Origin: Hydractinia symbiolongicarpus
Lineage: Eukaryota; Cnidaria; Hydrozoa; Anthoathecata; Hydractiniidae
Assembly: GCF_029227915.1 (NCBI RefSeq)
Contig: NC_079881.1
Location: forward strand, 12,625,501-12,689,500
DNA length: 64,000 nt
Direction of reading: 5' to 3'
Shown: positions 27,701 through 36,736 of the stretch, piece after piece
How the letters are laid out: every line of letters starts with the position of its first letter
Numbering within the stretch: the stretch's first letter is position 1
Program-made: the position numbers and the translations under genes
The notes under the pieces: model-generated
What the model saw: the letters and a program-made list of their open reading frames with translations, nothing else
Database searches by the model: none
Told to the model about the DNA's origin: nothing

Positions 27701-30388
27701 TATTGTCACGTATTTTAGCTACGTACAGACCTTAAAGACCTTAGATTTTGAAGGCTTGCTAGCTAGGTAGCTCTTTACTATTCTGTTTGATTTAAGAGCT
27801 TTTTATCCTACCCAACATTTACTTTTATGTTGAGGATGTAGCCATTTAGCTAGCTATTTGGCTAAAAAGTGGAAGTATAAAAATTCATTTTGGCTGCAAC
27901 AATATTCTTAAGCAAGCAAATGCAGTTAGTTAGGTAGCTACATCTGTTATTATTTTCTGCAAATAAAATGGCTGAGCAATTGCTTTAGCTGGATGGGTAA
28001 CAGCAGACTGTTCCCTGTGTTGCCATTTAAACCGTAGTTGCGATTAGGTTTTTTGGAAAAAAGTATTACGCCTGTTCAACTCTATTTAACTGCACTAAAC
28101 GGTTAGCCCAGTGTTAACAGCAAGAAAGTTTTTTTAAAAGGGTATTATCCCTATACGCCTGACAGCACTGTTTAACTGTATTTATGCGATCAACCCAGTG
28201 TCACGATTAATTTTTTAACTTTCACAAAATCTTATTCCGCAAAATAAAATAATATTGACCGATTGTTTTTGCTATGATGGACTAACAACGGTTTGTAAAC
28301 GTTTTTATTTCAGCTATCGGTGCGAGAAAGTTTTGTTTTTAAAATATGTTACAGTCGCAACACTATAATGCTGTATGCGCTTCACTTGATTTACGACACG
28401 AACCCGTGGGTTTTTCCACGGATCATCGACTAGTTAATTTAAAAATGTGCCAGAGCTTGCCCTGATCTTTTTTTCCTATTAGGTAGGTGGACATCACAAA
28501 TATCTAGTGTTAGAGTCATTTGCGTATCAAAAATAGGTTTTGATGCAAGGCCAAGGGGAATTAAATCACAGTTTATTGTTCTATACACATTCAAAAACAC
28601 ATGCGCGAAAATTCCATCACTCGTTTTCTTTCAACAAACACTATTGCAATCAACCAGAGGATATTATACATGTTTGTTGCCTGTGCTTCATCCAGTTTGC
28701 TTCAATCAATGCGCAACAAAACGTTTAAGAAGTTAAGTACACCAGTACAAAAAATATTACAAGTGCTGAACTTAGTTTGTAGGCTTAATTCAGTTCTTTG
28801 CTAAGGTCAGGTTGTGCATATTTTGCAATTGGACCGTTTTGAAAACTATGCTTAATCATGTCTTTTATTAAGTTCATAGCTATAGAATAGCACCTTGGAT
28901 AGGAAGAGGATTCTGCTTTGGATGAAGAAAATAACTGACGAATGGTTTATCGTAAATAAAATGGTAATTTTTACACATAATGTTGAAAATAATGAACTTT
29001 TTTATGTAGGTGCTCAAACACATTGGGCAGTGGATCAGAAACTGTAATTTCCCTTGTCTAACATTCCTGAGAATATTCTAAAATGACAAGCAGTTTCAAG
29101 AACGCTCACACCTTTTAGAGGACTTGTGCGGCTTGGGCATTCTTGAAGTTCTGTTTAAATGACGGTTTCCAAGTCGTTTTAAACCTTGTTCTCAGGGAGG
29201 GCCTATGGGCAACTCATTCGTATTGCCAAATACATTGGTGTTGGTTTGATAGCATAAGTGAATATTTTTTTTTTAAATTACTGTAGCTAACAGGTTACCG
29301 ACTTAATGAAAAAAAATCTGTGAAGAAAAATGGTGTGTCGGCTGACTCTAACACGCTATTTGTTTTGTCTGCGCCCTAGCTTCAGGTTTTCCATGTCTGG
29401 CTATCAGTCAGGTAATAATATAACTACTCCATTGTTATTATACAAATTACTTTACAAATTCTTTTATACAAGACAGAGCTAACTAGCTACTTGTTTAAGC
29501 CTCACCTTGATCTAGATGAAACCAATTTAAATTGATAATATTGTATTCTTACATCTTCAATAAAATAAAACACAACTCGGCGCGTTATAATTGTACAAAT
29601 TACTTCAATCTTTTCCTTCATAAAAGGGTAGCTACAGGAGCTTTCCAATCTCGAGGAAAACCAAAGCAACAAAAAAGCTTTAAATACACAAGTAAAGTCG
29701 ATTAGAAACAGGACTACCAATTTCAGAAGACGTAAACAGTTTCAATACTATGATTTTCAATTAATATACAACTAACATTGTATTAAAAGCAAAACCGCAA
29801 ATTAATTGATCAACTAGGCTTATACTTTAACCCCTTGGTTCAAACTAATTTGTTCTATTATGATTTTTTTCTATCGAAATTTTAAGAATCTTAATAATTC
29901 TACAATATAATTATACTGTTTATAATTCGCGTAGCAAAATTGCTTCGCAAATAGTTCAATTAGCGCACCTACTTAACGCGAATTAACGCCAGATGGAAAC
30001 CAAGGTTTAGGATTACATGAAACACCTATTACCCATGTTGGAAATTCTGTCTATATTTCTGAACTGCGAAATAAAAGTATATAAAAATATAAATTGTTTA
30101 AAAGTCAGATAAATTCGCATAAAAATCACACCATTCAAATCTGCTTCGCTGGAATACTAAAACGGTGTTTCGGAAGTAAGAATTTTTAAGATTGCGCACC
30201 TAAATTCTCCTGAGTGATAAACATTCACCAAAAATTGCATATTGTGTAAGCCGCTAATCGTGCTAAAGTGTTATCCTTTAAAATATTATAATTTTCATTT
30301 CAGATTTCTACATTATTTGGATTCCATCTTCATGTGTTTCGATGAACCTGTCGTGAACGAACTAAGTAAGACGGCGTTTCCAAGGTAA
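9737..30388 (+). CDS. ATAD5: ATAD5/ELG1-like RFC large subunit (multi-exon gene)
   Basis: Large subunit of the alternative clamp-loader that, with RFC2-5, removes PCNA from DNA in the nucleus (family knowledge). Exons read from splice sites and phase: 9737-9763, 10348-10690, 12401-12565, 12851-12924, 13004-about 13151, 18768-20930, 21094-about 21277, 21514-21667, 21988-22218, 22511-22607, 23010-23632, 24271-24301 (tentative microexon), 24337-24610, 24957-25124 and 30304-30388 (stop TAA). The ATG at 9737 opens a 9-codon first exon. Diagnostic features are the TEKYQPSKA motif before the AAA+ domain, TGPCGCGTTAAVYACAKQM at Walker A, a LVLFEQVD Walker B and the C-terminal RFLHYLD end. Donors after 13,004 and 21,094 are the least certain. 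The last intron is 5.2 kb. The family call is confident, but exact exon ends need RNA evidence. Confidence 0.85.
9873..9915. repeat. Perfect 18-bp stem hairpin in ATAD5 intron 1
   Basis: Arms AAAAATAAGGCTACTAGC (9,873-9,890) and GCTAGTAGCCTTATTTTT (9,898-9,915) are exact reverse complements around a 7-nt loop. The surrounding sequence carries no gene. It could be a MITE relic, a small-RNA precursor or a chance palindrome; nothing in the sequence decides. Confidence 0.85.
10348..10690 (+). CDS. ATAD5: ATAD5 exon 2, N-terminal PIP box
   Basis: Acceptor TTGCAATTCACAG precedes 10,348 and donor GTATAA follows 10,690. The phases (0 in, 1 out) match the neighbouring exons. Residues about 21-28 of the protein read QKTLFSFF, a perfect PCNA-interacting PIP box (Q-x-x-L-x-x-F-F), followed by the basic run TPKKKNSK. 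The rest of the exon is Lys/Ser/Asp-rich and probably disordered. Placing PCNA binding at the extreme N-terminus fits a PCNA unloader. Confidence 0.85.
11474..11550 (+). other. tRNA-like sequence (degenerate or SINE head)
   Basis: Contains a box A-like TTGCTCAGTTGG and box B-like GGTGGGTTCGAATCCACC with a CATAAT stretch at the anticodon loop position, as in tRNA-Met. The D-arm does not pair properly and the T-arm has an 8-nt loop, so a functional tRNA is unlikely. It lies in ATAD5 intron 2. Confidence 0.4.
13200..14800. other. ATAD5 intron, nothing else recognised
   Basis: Apart from the hairpins at 13,440-13,540, no coding or structural signal was found. The reading frame of the exon at 13,004 continues to a stop at 13,364, which could give a short alternative isoform if the intron is retained. 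Confidence 0.4.
13440..13540. repeat. Two consecutive hairpins in ATAD5 intron
   Basis: First stem: 21-nt arms at 13,440-13,460 and 13,463-13,483, exact reverse complements with a 2-nt loop. Second stem: AGCGATTTGTAT (13,498-13,509) and ATACAAATCGCT (13,529-13,540), with an inner GAGAGC/GCTC pairing. Probably a decayed inverted-repeat element. Confidence 0.75.
14806..17480 (-). mobile_element. Decayed non-LTR retrotransposon (LINE family B), split by a nested LINE
   Basis: Reverse-transcriptase pieces are readable on the minus strand. 17,215-17,478 has LRSLQRKKATGTDDLSPNLL (finger region). 15,300-15,510 has YGVTGAKLAWFTEYL, followed by the catalytic box read as YADNT instead of YADDT. 14,806-15,045 has the C-terminal FYLGVSVLFNNLP. 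The order is collinear, but 15,520-17,093 is an inserted plus-strand LINE A copy. Stops and frame changes are frequent. The whole composite lies within the 5.6-kb ATAD5 intron. Confidence 0.75.
15520..17093 (+). mobile_element. Non-LTR retrotransposon LINE family A, copy 2, inserted in LINE B
   Basis: Starts CAAGGTAGATAACACTAGGT and ends in an (ATG)n tail, as does the 3.0-5.7 kb copy. It is flanked by ATACACA at 15,513-15,519 and 17,094-17,100, a likely target duplication. It encodes an endonuclease with several frame breaks (15,663-16,390), then an intact 202-residue frame (16,399-17,007) in which KKRKLWKEWKSGGSKNIYLE (start of the RT region) runs into LERNAMRMVRWMCNASLRDR (C-terminal region), so the RT core is deleted. 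Its deletion differs from that of copy 1. Confidence 0.8.
17481..18767. other. ATAD5 intron, nothing recognised
   Basis: AT-rich. It possibly includes more of LINE B upstream of its finger region, but no readable frame remains. Confidence 0.4.
18768..20930 (+). CDS. ATAD5: ATAD5 large disordered exon
   Basis: One open frame of about 720 codons from acceptor TTCGTTTAG to donor GTGAGT. The sequence is hydrophilic, rich in Lys, Glu, Asp and Ser, with no globular domain. Three short related motifs occur, GKDIRSMFRNNKKKRKK, ITGLFGKARKRLEERKRKRK and GRDLRDIFSKVDKQ, each a hydrophobic G-x-[DS]-[LI]-R/T-x-[IML]-F core followed by basic residues. They look like repeated docking motifs. Human ATAD5 likewise has a long disordered N-terminal region that binds deubiquitinase and PCNA partners; function of these particular repeats is inference. 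The apparent upstream start at 18,785 is a TTG, so this is an internal exon. Confidence 0.8.
21094..22607 (+). CDS. ATAD5: ATAD5 AAA+ core exons
   Basis: Four exons. 21094-about 21277 carries the TEKYQPSKARF motif and a WLNSWKERHEA helix. 21514-21667 has an acidic linker (ESDSDFESEDDSDDEN), then Walker A, read as GPCGCGTT: the lysine of the usual GxxxxGKT is Thr (codon ACG). 21988-22218 carries a second PIP-like motif, QSMTKFFGK, close to the p21 type. 22511-22607 completes Walker B as LFEQ|VD, where family members have FEEVD, and continues to KRPIILTCN (sensor-1 region). Thus both catalytic positions of the ATPase site look changed. The donors GTAAAT, GTATGG and GTAAGT are good; the 21,277 donor is weak. 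Confidence 0.8.
23010..25124 (+). CDS. ATAD5: ATAD5 C-terminal exons
   Basis: 23010-23632 encodes the AAA+ lid and collar start: LRYIINFCERDVRKTMLQLQ is the typical RFC-family helix that follows sensor 2, then FWFERG, then an acidic linker. 24271-24301 is a possible 31-bp microexon whose phases fit. 24337-24610 has an LSNTSDLISSMDAY motif. 24957-25124 has REKYVNLYKSVEQRLS and LDILPCLHNICESEE, matching the conserved ATAD5 C-terminal helical region. The protein is completed by 30304-30388 (FLHYLDSIFMCF). Confidence 0.75.
25150..25637. repeat. Dispersed repeat, copy II, in last ATAD5 intron
   Basis: Starts TTGGTTTTCATCTGGAGTTTA and ends TCATCGACGTTACCATTAGGC. Shares the block from GGATTTTCACAAGGCGAATT to the end with 9,240-9,535. 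The start reappears inverted at about 29,960-30,003 (GCGAATTAACGCCAGATGGA). No ORF. Confidence 0.65.
25640..26820. other. ATAD5 intron, nothing recognised
   Basis: AT-rich; the only sizeable frame (25,611-25,985, minus) has no recognisable content or splice support. Confidence 0.4.
26827..28430. repeat. Dispersed repeat copies in inverted orientation
   Basis: Left end TAACTAGTAAGTGGCCCGTGG and right end (read inverted) AACTAGTCGATGATCCGTGG share the ACTAGT..CCGTGG start of the repeat at 2,540. The left part also holds GTGACAGACATACG.TTACGGGTATTATA, like the end of that repeat, so these may be two separate short copies facing each other. TTAA lies at both outer borders. Confidence 0.45.
27032..27110 (+). 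other. tRNA-like sequence (degenerate or SINE head)
   Basis: GTAGCTCAGCTGTTAGAGCG forms a proper D-arm, TTCATAT resembles a Met anticodon loop, and TGTGGGTTTAATCCCACA is a T-arm with an abnormal loop. Seven weak pairs including wobbles can form an acceptor stem. Probably a tRNA pseudogene or SINE promoter rather than a working tRNA. Confidence 0.4.
28440..30303. other. Last ATAD5 intron, distal part
   Basis: No coding sequence recognised. A partial inverted end of the 25,150 repeat is at about 29,960-30,003. The acceptor TTTTCATTTCAG ends at 30,303. Confidence 0.45.
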
Positions 30389-30531
30389 CCCGTGTTGTCA
30401 TTTAACATCACACTTTATATTTGAGAATTTATATTTTGCGGATTTTATAAATAATTTTAAATCTTTAGTCGTATTGTAATTTACTTTATTTGACTGCAAA
30501 GTTGAATATTTTTATTTCATAAATTATAAAT

Positions 30532-30537
30532 AATAAA
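30532..30537 (+). promoter_or_regulatory. Candidate polyadenylation signal of ATAD5
   Basis: AATAAA 144 bases after the TAA stop at 30,386-30,388, the first canonical signal downstream. Confidence 0.55.
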
Positions 30538-30539
30538 AG

Positions 30540-30988
30540 TTACAGCAAACAGCACGTGTATTCCATTTCACCTCCCATTGACCTCCCATGAAATGTATTC
30601 TTTATATTTCATTCCATAGTATTCTTTATAGTTCATTCCATAGTGATGAAGTCTAAAAAATAGTAAATCTGTTATCGCTAAGCAAATAATTTAAAAAGTT
30701 ACATCTGAAGTCATCAGTATAAATTAGATTAGGCTTCTTAGATTGTGAATATACATATCTTGGATACGACCCTATCATCGCGCTTTTGTTTTTTGGAAAA
30801 ATTATTAGCATACGACTATATCTTGACATTTTGTAGCATTTTGCCGCCTCAATATTTTCAACTCAATATTCAAAAAACAAGAGCTAAATGATATTTAATG
30901 CAGCTGAAGGAGTTCAATTCATCAAAGAAGCGTACTGTGGTAAAAACAATTCTTGGCCGAGTATATATAACAGTTTTGGCCTCATAAA
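30540..30988. other. Convergent intergenic region
   Basis: Lies between the 3' end of ATAD5 (+) and the 3' end of the coiled-coil gene (-). No gene recognised. Confidence 0.5.
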
Positions 30989-31612
30989 CTATACTTTGTT
31001 CTTCAAAACCGTCCTTACGTCTTGGATACTGTGATCTCTGTTTAATTCTTCTTGCAATTCTTTGATAGCTTGCATTTGATCTTCCTTGCATAACCTTTCC
31101 AACAATTCCACCTGAAAAACAAGGATAAAAACCAACTTGTTTTCCGTGACAAATTGTAAACTACTTAAATGTTTTGTTGGGAGTTGCTCAAGGTTCATGG
31201 TTTTTTGTTGTTTTTAATTTTCCTCTAGCTAACCGGGGACGAGGATAGACATGGAAGATGTCTTACAACGGATCAGAAGCAATAAGGTCTTTTCTTAATA
31301 CCTACCTCTTCTCTATAAAGTGCCATTGTCTTGTCTCGTTCATCCAGCATCTTTTCCAGTTTTCCAATTCTACTTAAATTTGACGTTGCATCATTTTGCC
31401 ACGCAGATTCGCAATGTCGAAACGTTTCTGTTAAAAGAAGAAGACAACTCATATATTTACATGAGATCTTTAGAAAAAGAAATTGATTTGTGAGAACTGC
31501 AAAATGTTTTCTTCATTTGATGACAATATTGGACAAAGATATATTAGCAATCGCTTTCAATTACTGGACATATTATTAGCATCAGACTAGTAGGTTAATA
31601 CTCTGCTTTTGG

Positions 31613-31654
<42 letters not shown>

Positions 31655-34600
31655 CAGTGCCGTAACCACAATTTTAATATTGGCGGAAGCCTATATAGAA
31701 AAATTACATATATGAATTTTGCCTTAACCCTAACCCTAAACCCTAACCCTAACTGCTATCTATCTGGCGCCTTGCCAGATAGACCAGGAAAACATCGTAT
31801 TCTCACTAGCGCGCATTACTGAACAACAAAGATACGAGCCTTAACATTAGGAAAGGAGTGGTGCTGATATCAGCAAGTTACTAAAGTTTACGAATTCAAG
31901 TCTAACCACATAACATTAGTCCAATGAAAACATTGACAAATATAAATTACGGGTGTGTTTTTTCAAAAGTGTGTTCGTAACTACTTGATATGGAGGACGG
32001 TCACTGGACGGTCACATATCAAGTTTTATTCTGCAAAGTTTCTCAAAGAAGGATGTCATAAAAAATTTTTTGCTTTGAAAAGTTTACAATATGAGGATCC
32101 ACCAGTGCCGAATTCCTTATAAATACGAAGTTTTTTTATCTTCGAATCCAGATCCTACAGCTTTGCATTCACCGGACGAGAGAAATAAGTTACGCATAGT
32201 GTTAGCCAATGACAACTGCATTTTTTGTTTGATTTTGTGGTAGATTAAACACAACAGTTGCTTTTTTTTTCGGTATAATATTTCCTTACCTATTTGTTGT
32301 ACAAGTTGCTCTTGTTCTTGTTTTAACTTTAAAATTTCGGCTGTGAGACATTCCACTTTTGCAGATAACAAATTAACACGTTCATTTGAGTTGAACATCT
32401 GAGTTTTGTTTGCTTCAATTATTTCTTCACACTCCTTCACTTTTCTAGATAAGTGTTCTATTTTCACGTCTTTTTTTTTGTATTCATCTCTTAACCTTGA
32501 TTCTTCCTCCTCCATGGTGAGTGTTATCTTTCTCAAACTCTCCGTCAGCTTTGCTCGAATTTCTTCATTTTCATCAAAAGATTTTTCTAACCTTTGCGTT
32601 GTCTGGATTAATTCGCTACGTAGTTTTTCCTCATTGTATACATGTTCCTGACAGTTATGCTTTAACTCGTTGATTTGCTCATTCATTTGTTTAATAGTTT
32701 TTTCATATGTTATGTTTTGTTTCATTAAAGTGTTAACCCTCTCCATAATAGCTGCATATTTTTCGTCATTCTCTATAAAAAGAAACTGACATTGACTCAA
32801 CTTCTCCTCTAACCCCTGATTGCCTTTCTCAGCATTTTCTTTAGATTTTGATAAAATCTCGATGTCCTTTTTTAGCTTATCTCGCTCTTTTTCCACTTCA
32901 TTTTTAGCTACTTCCAACTTGGCGTAATATACTTGTAGTGACGTAAATGCCGTGTATCTTTCTTTCAAATAAATTTCAATGTTATTTTCATCTTCAACAA
33001 ACGCGCGTACTTCCTCTTCACGCTTTTTCAACTCTTCTTTCAGATCAGCGTTTTCATTGCTTAGCTTTGCAAGATTTATTTCCATGAATTTACATTGAGC
33101 TACTAATTTTATGTTTCCATTTTGCAGTGATTCATTCATTTCGTGAATCTCTTTTCTTTGCGCTTCAACTGTTCCATACCTCATTTCCAACGTTTTTAGA
33201 CTCTCGCATAGTTTTTTATTTTTTATTTTTAAACTTTCTTTTTTGACCTGTTCCTTCTCCAGCTGACTTTTTATTTCTTTGATGCAGTGCTGTTCAAAAA
33301 CAAGCTTGGATTTTAGTCCACTGTTTTCGGTTGTCCATGTAACGTCCCTTTCGCGGAGTTCGTCCACCAAACTTTGAAGATTTTTATTCTTGTTATTAAC
33401 TTCATTTCGTACTGAAACCATGCTGTTTAAAGATTCTTCGAGTTTTTCCAGTTTACTTTTCAGCTCGACTTCCCTACAGAAAGAGTCATTAGATCGGAAT
33501 GATGTCAAATTTTTTTAAATATTGGGAAGAAAATTAAGGGTTAAAAACATTTCTGTGTAAAAATTCAAATACCTTTTCGGGGAGTTAATAAGTCCTTTGT
33601 TAGTTCTATCGATTTTTTATGTTCTTTTTTTGATTTCCGCCGACCGCTACCCGAGGCGGAATCTTTAAAATCGCCTTGAGGGATACAGGGAGAGACAGCG
33701 CAGCTAGGCTGGATGCACGGGGTTGTGATATTTAGGCTTTAGGCTAAAATATTTGCTCGGACCCTGTCATTGTTATTACCTGAGAAGCCAATAGGAATGT
33801 TTCGATTCTTTTACAACTAATAAGAGTACAGATTGTAAATAATCTGATCTTCACGATCTTCTAGTATTCTACATTCCTTGGCAAAAGCTTTGGGCTATGA
33901 ATTCTTGTTGTACGAATCTTGTCCTTCGGCTGTGCCTGTGGGCAATTTCTTTTAAGGTTGGCTTGCTGGTGGGAACTCCAGAGTATTTATATTATAGTAT
34001 ACTTGATATAAGGTGAGAATTATTGTATTTTGATTAGCTAGCTGGTGTTTTTTAGCTGACCTGCACATGTCTTTGTCTAGTCACCAAGAAGCTAGCTAAG
34101 CTATAGTTAGAATATGTAAAGCTAGCTAGCTACCAGAAAAGCAAAGTTTTTAGTTGTGTTAATAGTTAGCCAACTGGACGTAGGTAGCTACCCCGTTTTT
34201 CTTTAGTTTCACAAGGGCTTTAATTATCCATTTCGTTCCCCAACCAACCAGACGTATTTTAGATACAAAATATTTAAAATATTTTATTTTTTTTATTTAT
34301 ATATAGACATTCTTTTTTTATAAGAACATGAATATGGAAGAAAGCCCTTTCAATGTTTTTAACGTTTGAAATGCGTTTATAAATATTCTTGAGATGTTCT
34401 TAATTTACCGTAAATGATGAATAAGCACGTGGAGCTTATTTAATTTCCCTCATTACAGGGGTCGCTTAATTGGCAGGGCAGTTAATTAAGTAGTAGTGCT
34501 TACTCAGGAGGGGGTAATTCTGTAATTTACGGTGTTACCATAATTTGATGATAATTTCTACAGAGTGTAGCACTTGGAATTTTTATATTTTTTAATATCT

Positions 34601-36223
34601 TTATTAAAAAAATTTGTAGTCAAGCTTCACAAAGCCTTAGAATAATCTTAACATGTTCTTAGATTTTAATACTTATGTTCTTATATACTTTGTTTCGTCC
34701 TCAGAACAAAAGATATTTACGTTGGGCTTACTTTGTTTTTTCTGTTTTTAGTTGCAGATAACATGGATCGCGTTTCTGTTCTCTGAGAATAATCTCACAC
34801 TATATGACATATTTTAATACCATACTTATTATCTTTGCTGATGGCGGAAATCTTCAAGCCATCGGGCTTCTTGTTCTTCCTTGGCTTCCCTTTTCGTTTT
34901 GTCCCTAATTTTTTTTCTTGTTGTGCCCCGTTTTCAGGACTTTACGCCTTGTTACAACTTCTTCTAAGTATTAATTTCACAATGCGGTTACTTATTATTT
35001 GTTATTATTTGGGATGAAGAACCATGTAATGTGGATATCCAAAAATAATTATTATTATTATTATTTTTATTACTATTATTATTATTGTTATTATTATTAA
35101 AAAATTGGAGTAAGAAGTGTCAGAAAAAATTAAATTATTCAGATTAAACAACAAGAATTTTTAAACCAACAAGTCTGAGACAGTTATGTAAAAAAAGGCT
35201 AAGAATTCTTCGCAGAAGTGTTGCTGTTTGTTTTCATTATATGACTCGTTTTTTCCTGCAATGTGGAAAATCGTTTAGAATTGAGTGTCCAATTGATACT
35301 AATTGAAAAATGTTTTTTTGAAGTAAAAAACTGTACCTAATTGTTGCTGTTTCTTTCACATTTCCAATTTCTTTTAATCTTTCTTCAGCTTCGTTTTTCT
35401 TTTGACTTTCTTGTGAGCACTTTTCAACGATGTCGTTATGAACTTCCTCTAGTCTTTTCTGTTGTAGCACAAAATGATTTTTCATATCGTTGAAGTGAAT
35501 AGTTACTTCTTTAAATTTACTCAAAGTGTCATTTATGTAGCTGTCCTGTTTTTTCGTTTCCAGTTTTAAAAGATCTAACTCATTGAGTGAATCTCGAAAG
35601 GAATGATCGAGGGAGTCATATTCGGACTTCATCAAATAGAGATCATCACTTATTTTTGATTTTTCTTCTTGCAAGCTCGACAATGTTGTTTTGAAAGTTG
35701 TTATTATCTCTTCCAGTTCTTCAATCTGTTCTTTCATAACATCGCGTTGGTGACAACTTTCAACAGCCAATGTATAAAGCTCCTTACTTGCTGTTTCCGA
35801 GCTCGACAGATTTAGTGACGTTTCTTCAAGTTTTTCTTGCAAAATCTTATTTTGAAGCTTTGAATCTTTAAGTTCTTTTTCAATTCCGGTTATTTCGTCT
35901 TGCAGGGTTAACCTTTGACGAGTTTCCGTGTCATTTCTTTGCTCAGCAGTAAGATGTTTCGTTCGTAAATTTTGCAGTTCGATGCGCAATGCCATGATTT
36001 GATTTCTCCCATCCTGATTTTCTCTTCCCAGTTGATCAAGTTGACTTGTCAGATTTTGTTCTCGTTGCTCAAACTTTGTAATGGTTGAGTTCGCTTCTGA
36101 CAGTTTGTGTCGCAAGAAATTGAAAGTCTCATCTGATAACTTAGTATCACCAACCACTGCATGAAAAATATCGGGATTTGTATATAATTCAGTAAAAAGC
36201 GTCTCGTCACTAGAATTCTCCAT
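30989..36223 (-). CDS. Long coiled-coil protein, four exons, family unidentified
   Basis: Exons (minus strand): 35337-36223 with ATG at 36,223; 32290-33473; 31306-31427; 30989-31111, ending TAG. All donors (GTACAG, GTAAGG, GTAGGT) and acceptors (TGTAG, AACAG, TTCAG) keep phase, giving about 771 residues. After a short N-terminal segment (ETLFTELYTNPDIFHAVVGD), nearly the whole protein is heptad-rich Glu/Lys/Leu/Gln coiled coil (for example KKREEEVRAFVEDENNIEIY), with no enzymatic motif or membrane segment. Structural, cytoskeletal, centrosomal or synaptonemal-complex roles are all possible. I considered SYCP1, but no diagnostic motif decides it. The C-terminal exon has LLERLCKEDQMQAIKELQEE. 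The gene is convergent with ATAD5. Confidence 0.75.
31612..31654. repeat. (CTAT)n microsatellite
   Basis: About ten CTAT units in an intron of the coiled-coil gene. Confidence 0.95.
31725..31753. repeat. Interstitial telomere-like repeat (CCCTAA)4-5
   Basis: TTAACCCTAACCCTAAACCC followed by TAACCCTAAC: the metazoan telomeric hexamer with one extra A, in the same intron as the CTAT array. Confidence 0.8.
33510..35336. other. Intron 1 of the coiled-coil gene
   Basis: Non-coding. A short imperfect (ATT)n stretch is near 35,050-35,100. The 60-codon frame at 34,835 has no recognisable content. Confidence 0.5.
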
Positions 36224-36736
36224 CTTTCGTTGTTGACAGTCTCAACACTATGATACCTATACACAGCATGTTGACGCGCTTCACAAAAAAACACTGCAAC
36301 GACTTTATTCGCTCGCCTAAAAACTTTTTATGCATAAAAATTTCGTGATTTAAAGGTACCCTAGCGCGTAAAAAGGATTCTTTCGAAATATAGGAACTTG
36401 TGATGTCATAGGATAGCTTTGAAAAATGCTGACATAAACTGTACATATGTCAAAATATCATCATGGGTGTGAGTCCACAGTGTAAAGATTTTTAATTTTG
36501 TGCAACTGTACAAACAAGATGTTTTAAGTAATAATTTATGCTGACTACCTTATTACACAATAATGATTTTATGAGGTCAGATTGTAATCTTTCAAGCTTA
36601 AATATGGAGCGAAATAAGAAATTATCTTAACTTTTTATCCTCTATAATATCTAAAAATAAAAAAAATTGAGGAAATCTGCCTAAGCGTTGTCATGGTAAC
36701 TATTGTTTGAGTTGAGAAAGCCTAAATATTTAGTTA
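36224..36736. other. 5' flank of coiled-coil gene
   Basis: Presumed promoter region of the minus-strand gene. No defined element was recognised. Confidence 0.4.

Noticed and set aside
30989-36223. Assignment of the coiled-coil gene to SYCP1
   Set aside because: A few similar phrases (EAQRK.I.E) occur, but generic coiled-coil composition explains them; no diagnostic motif.
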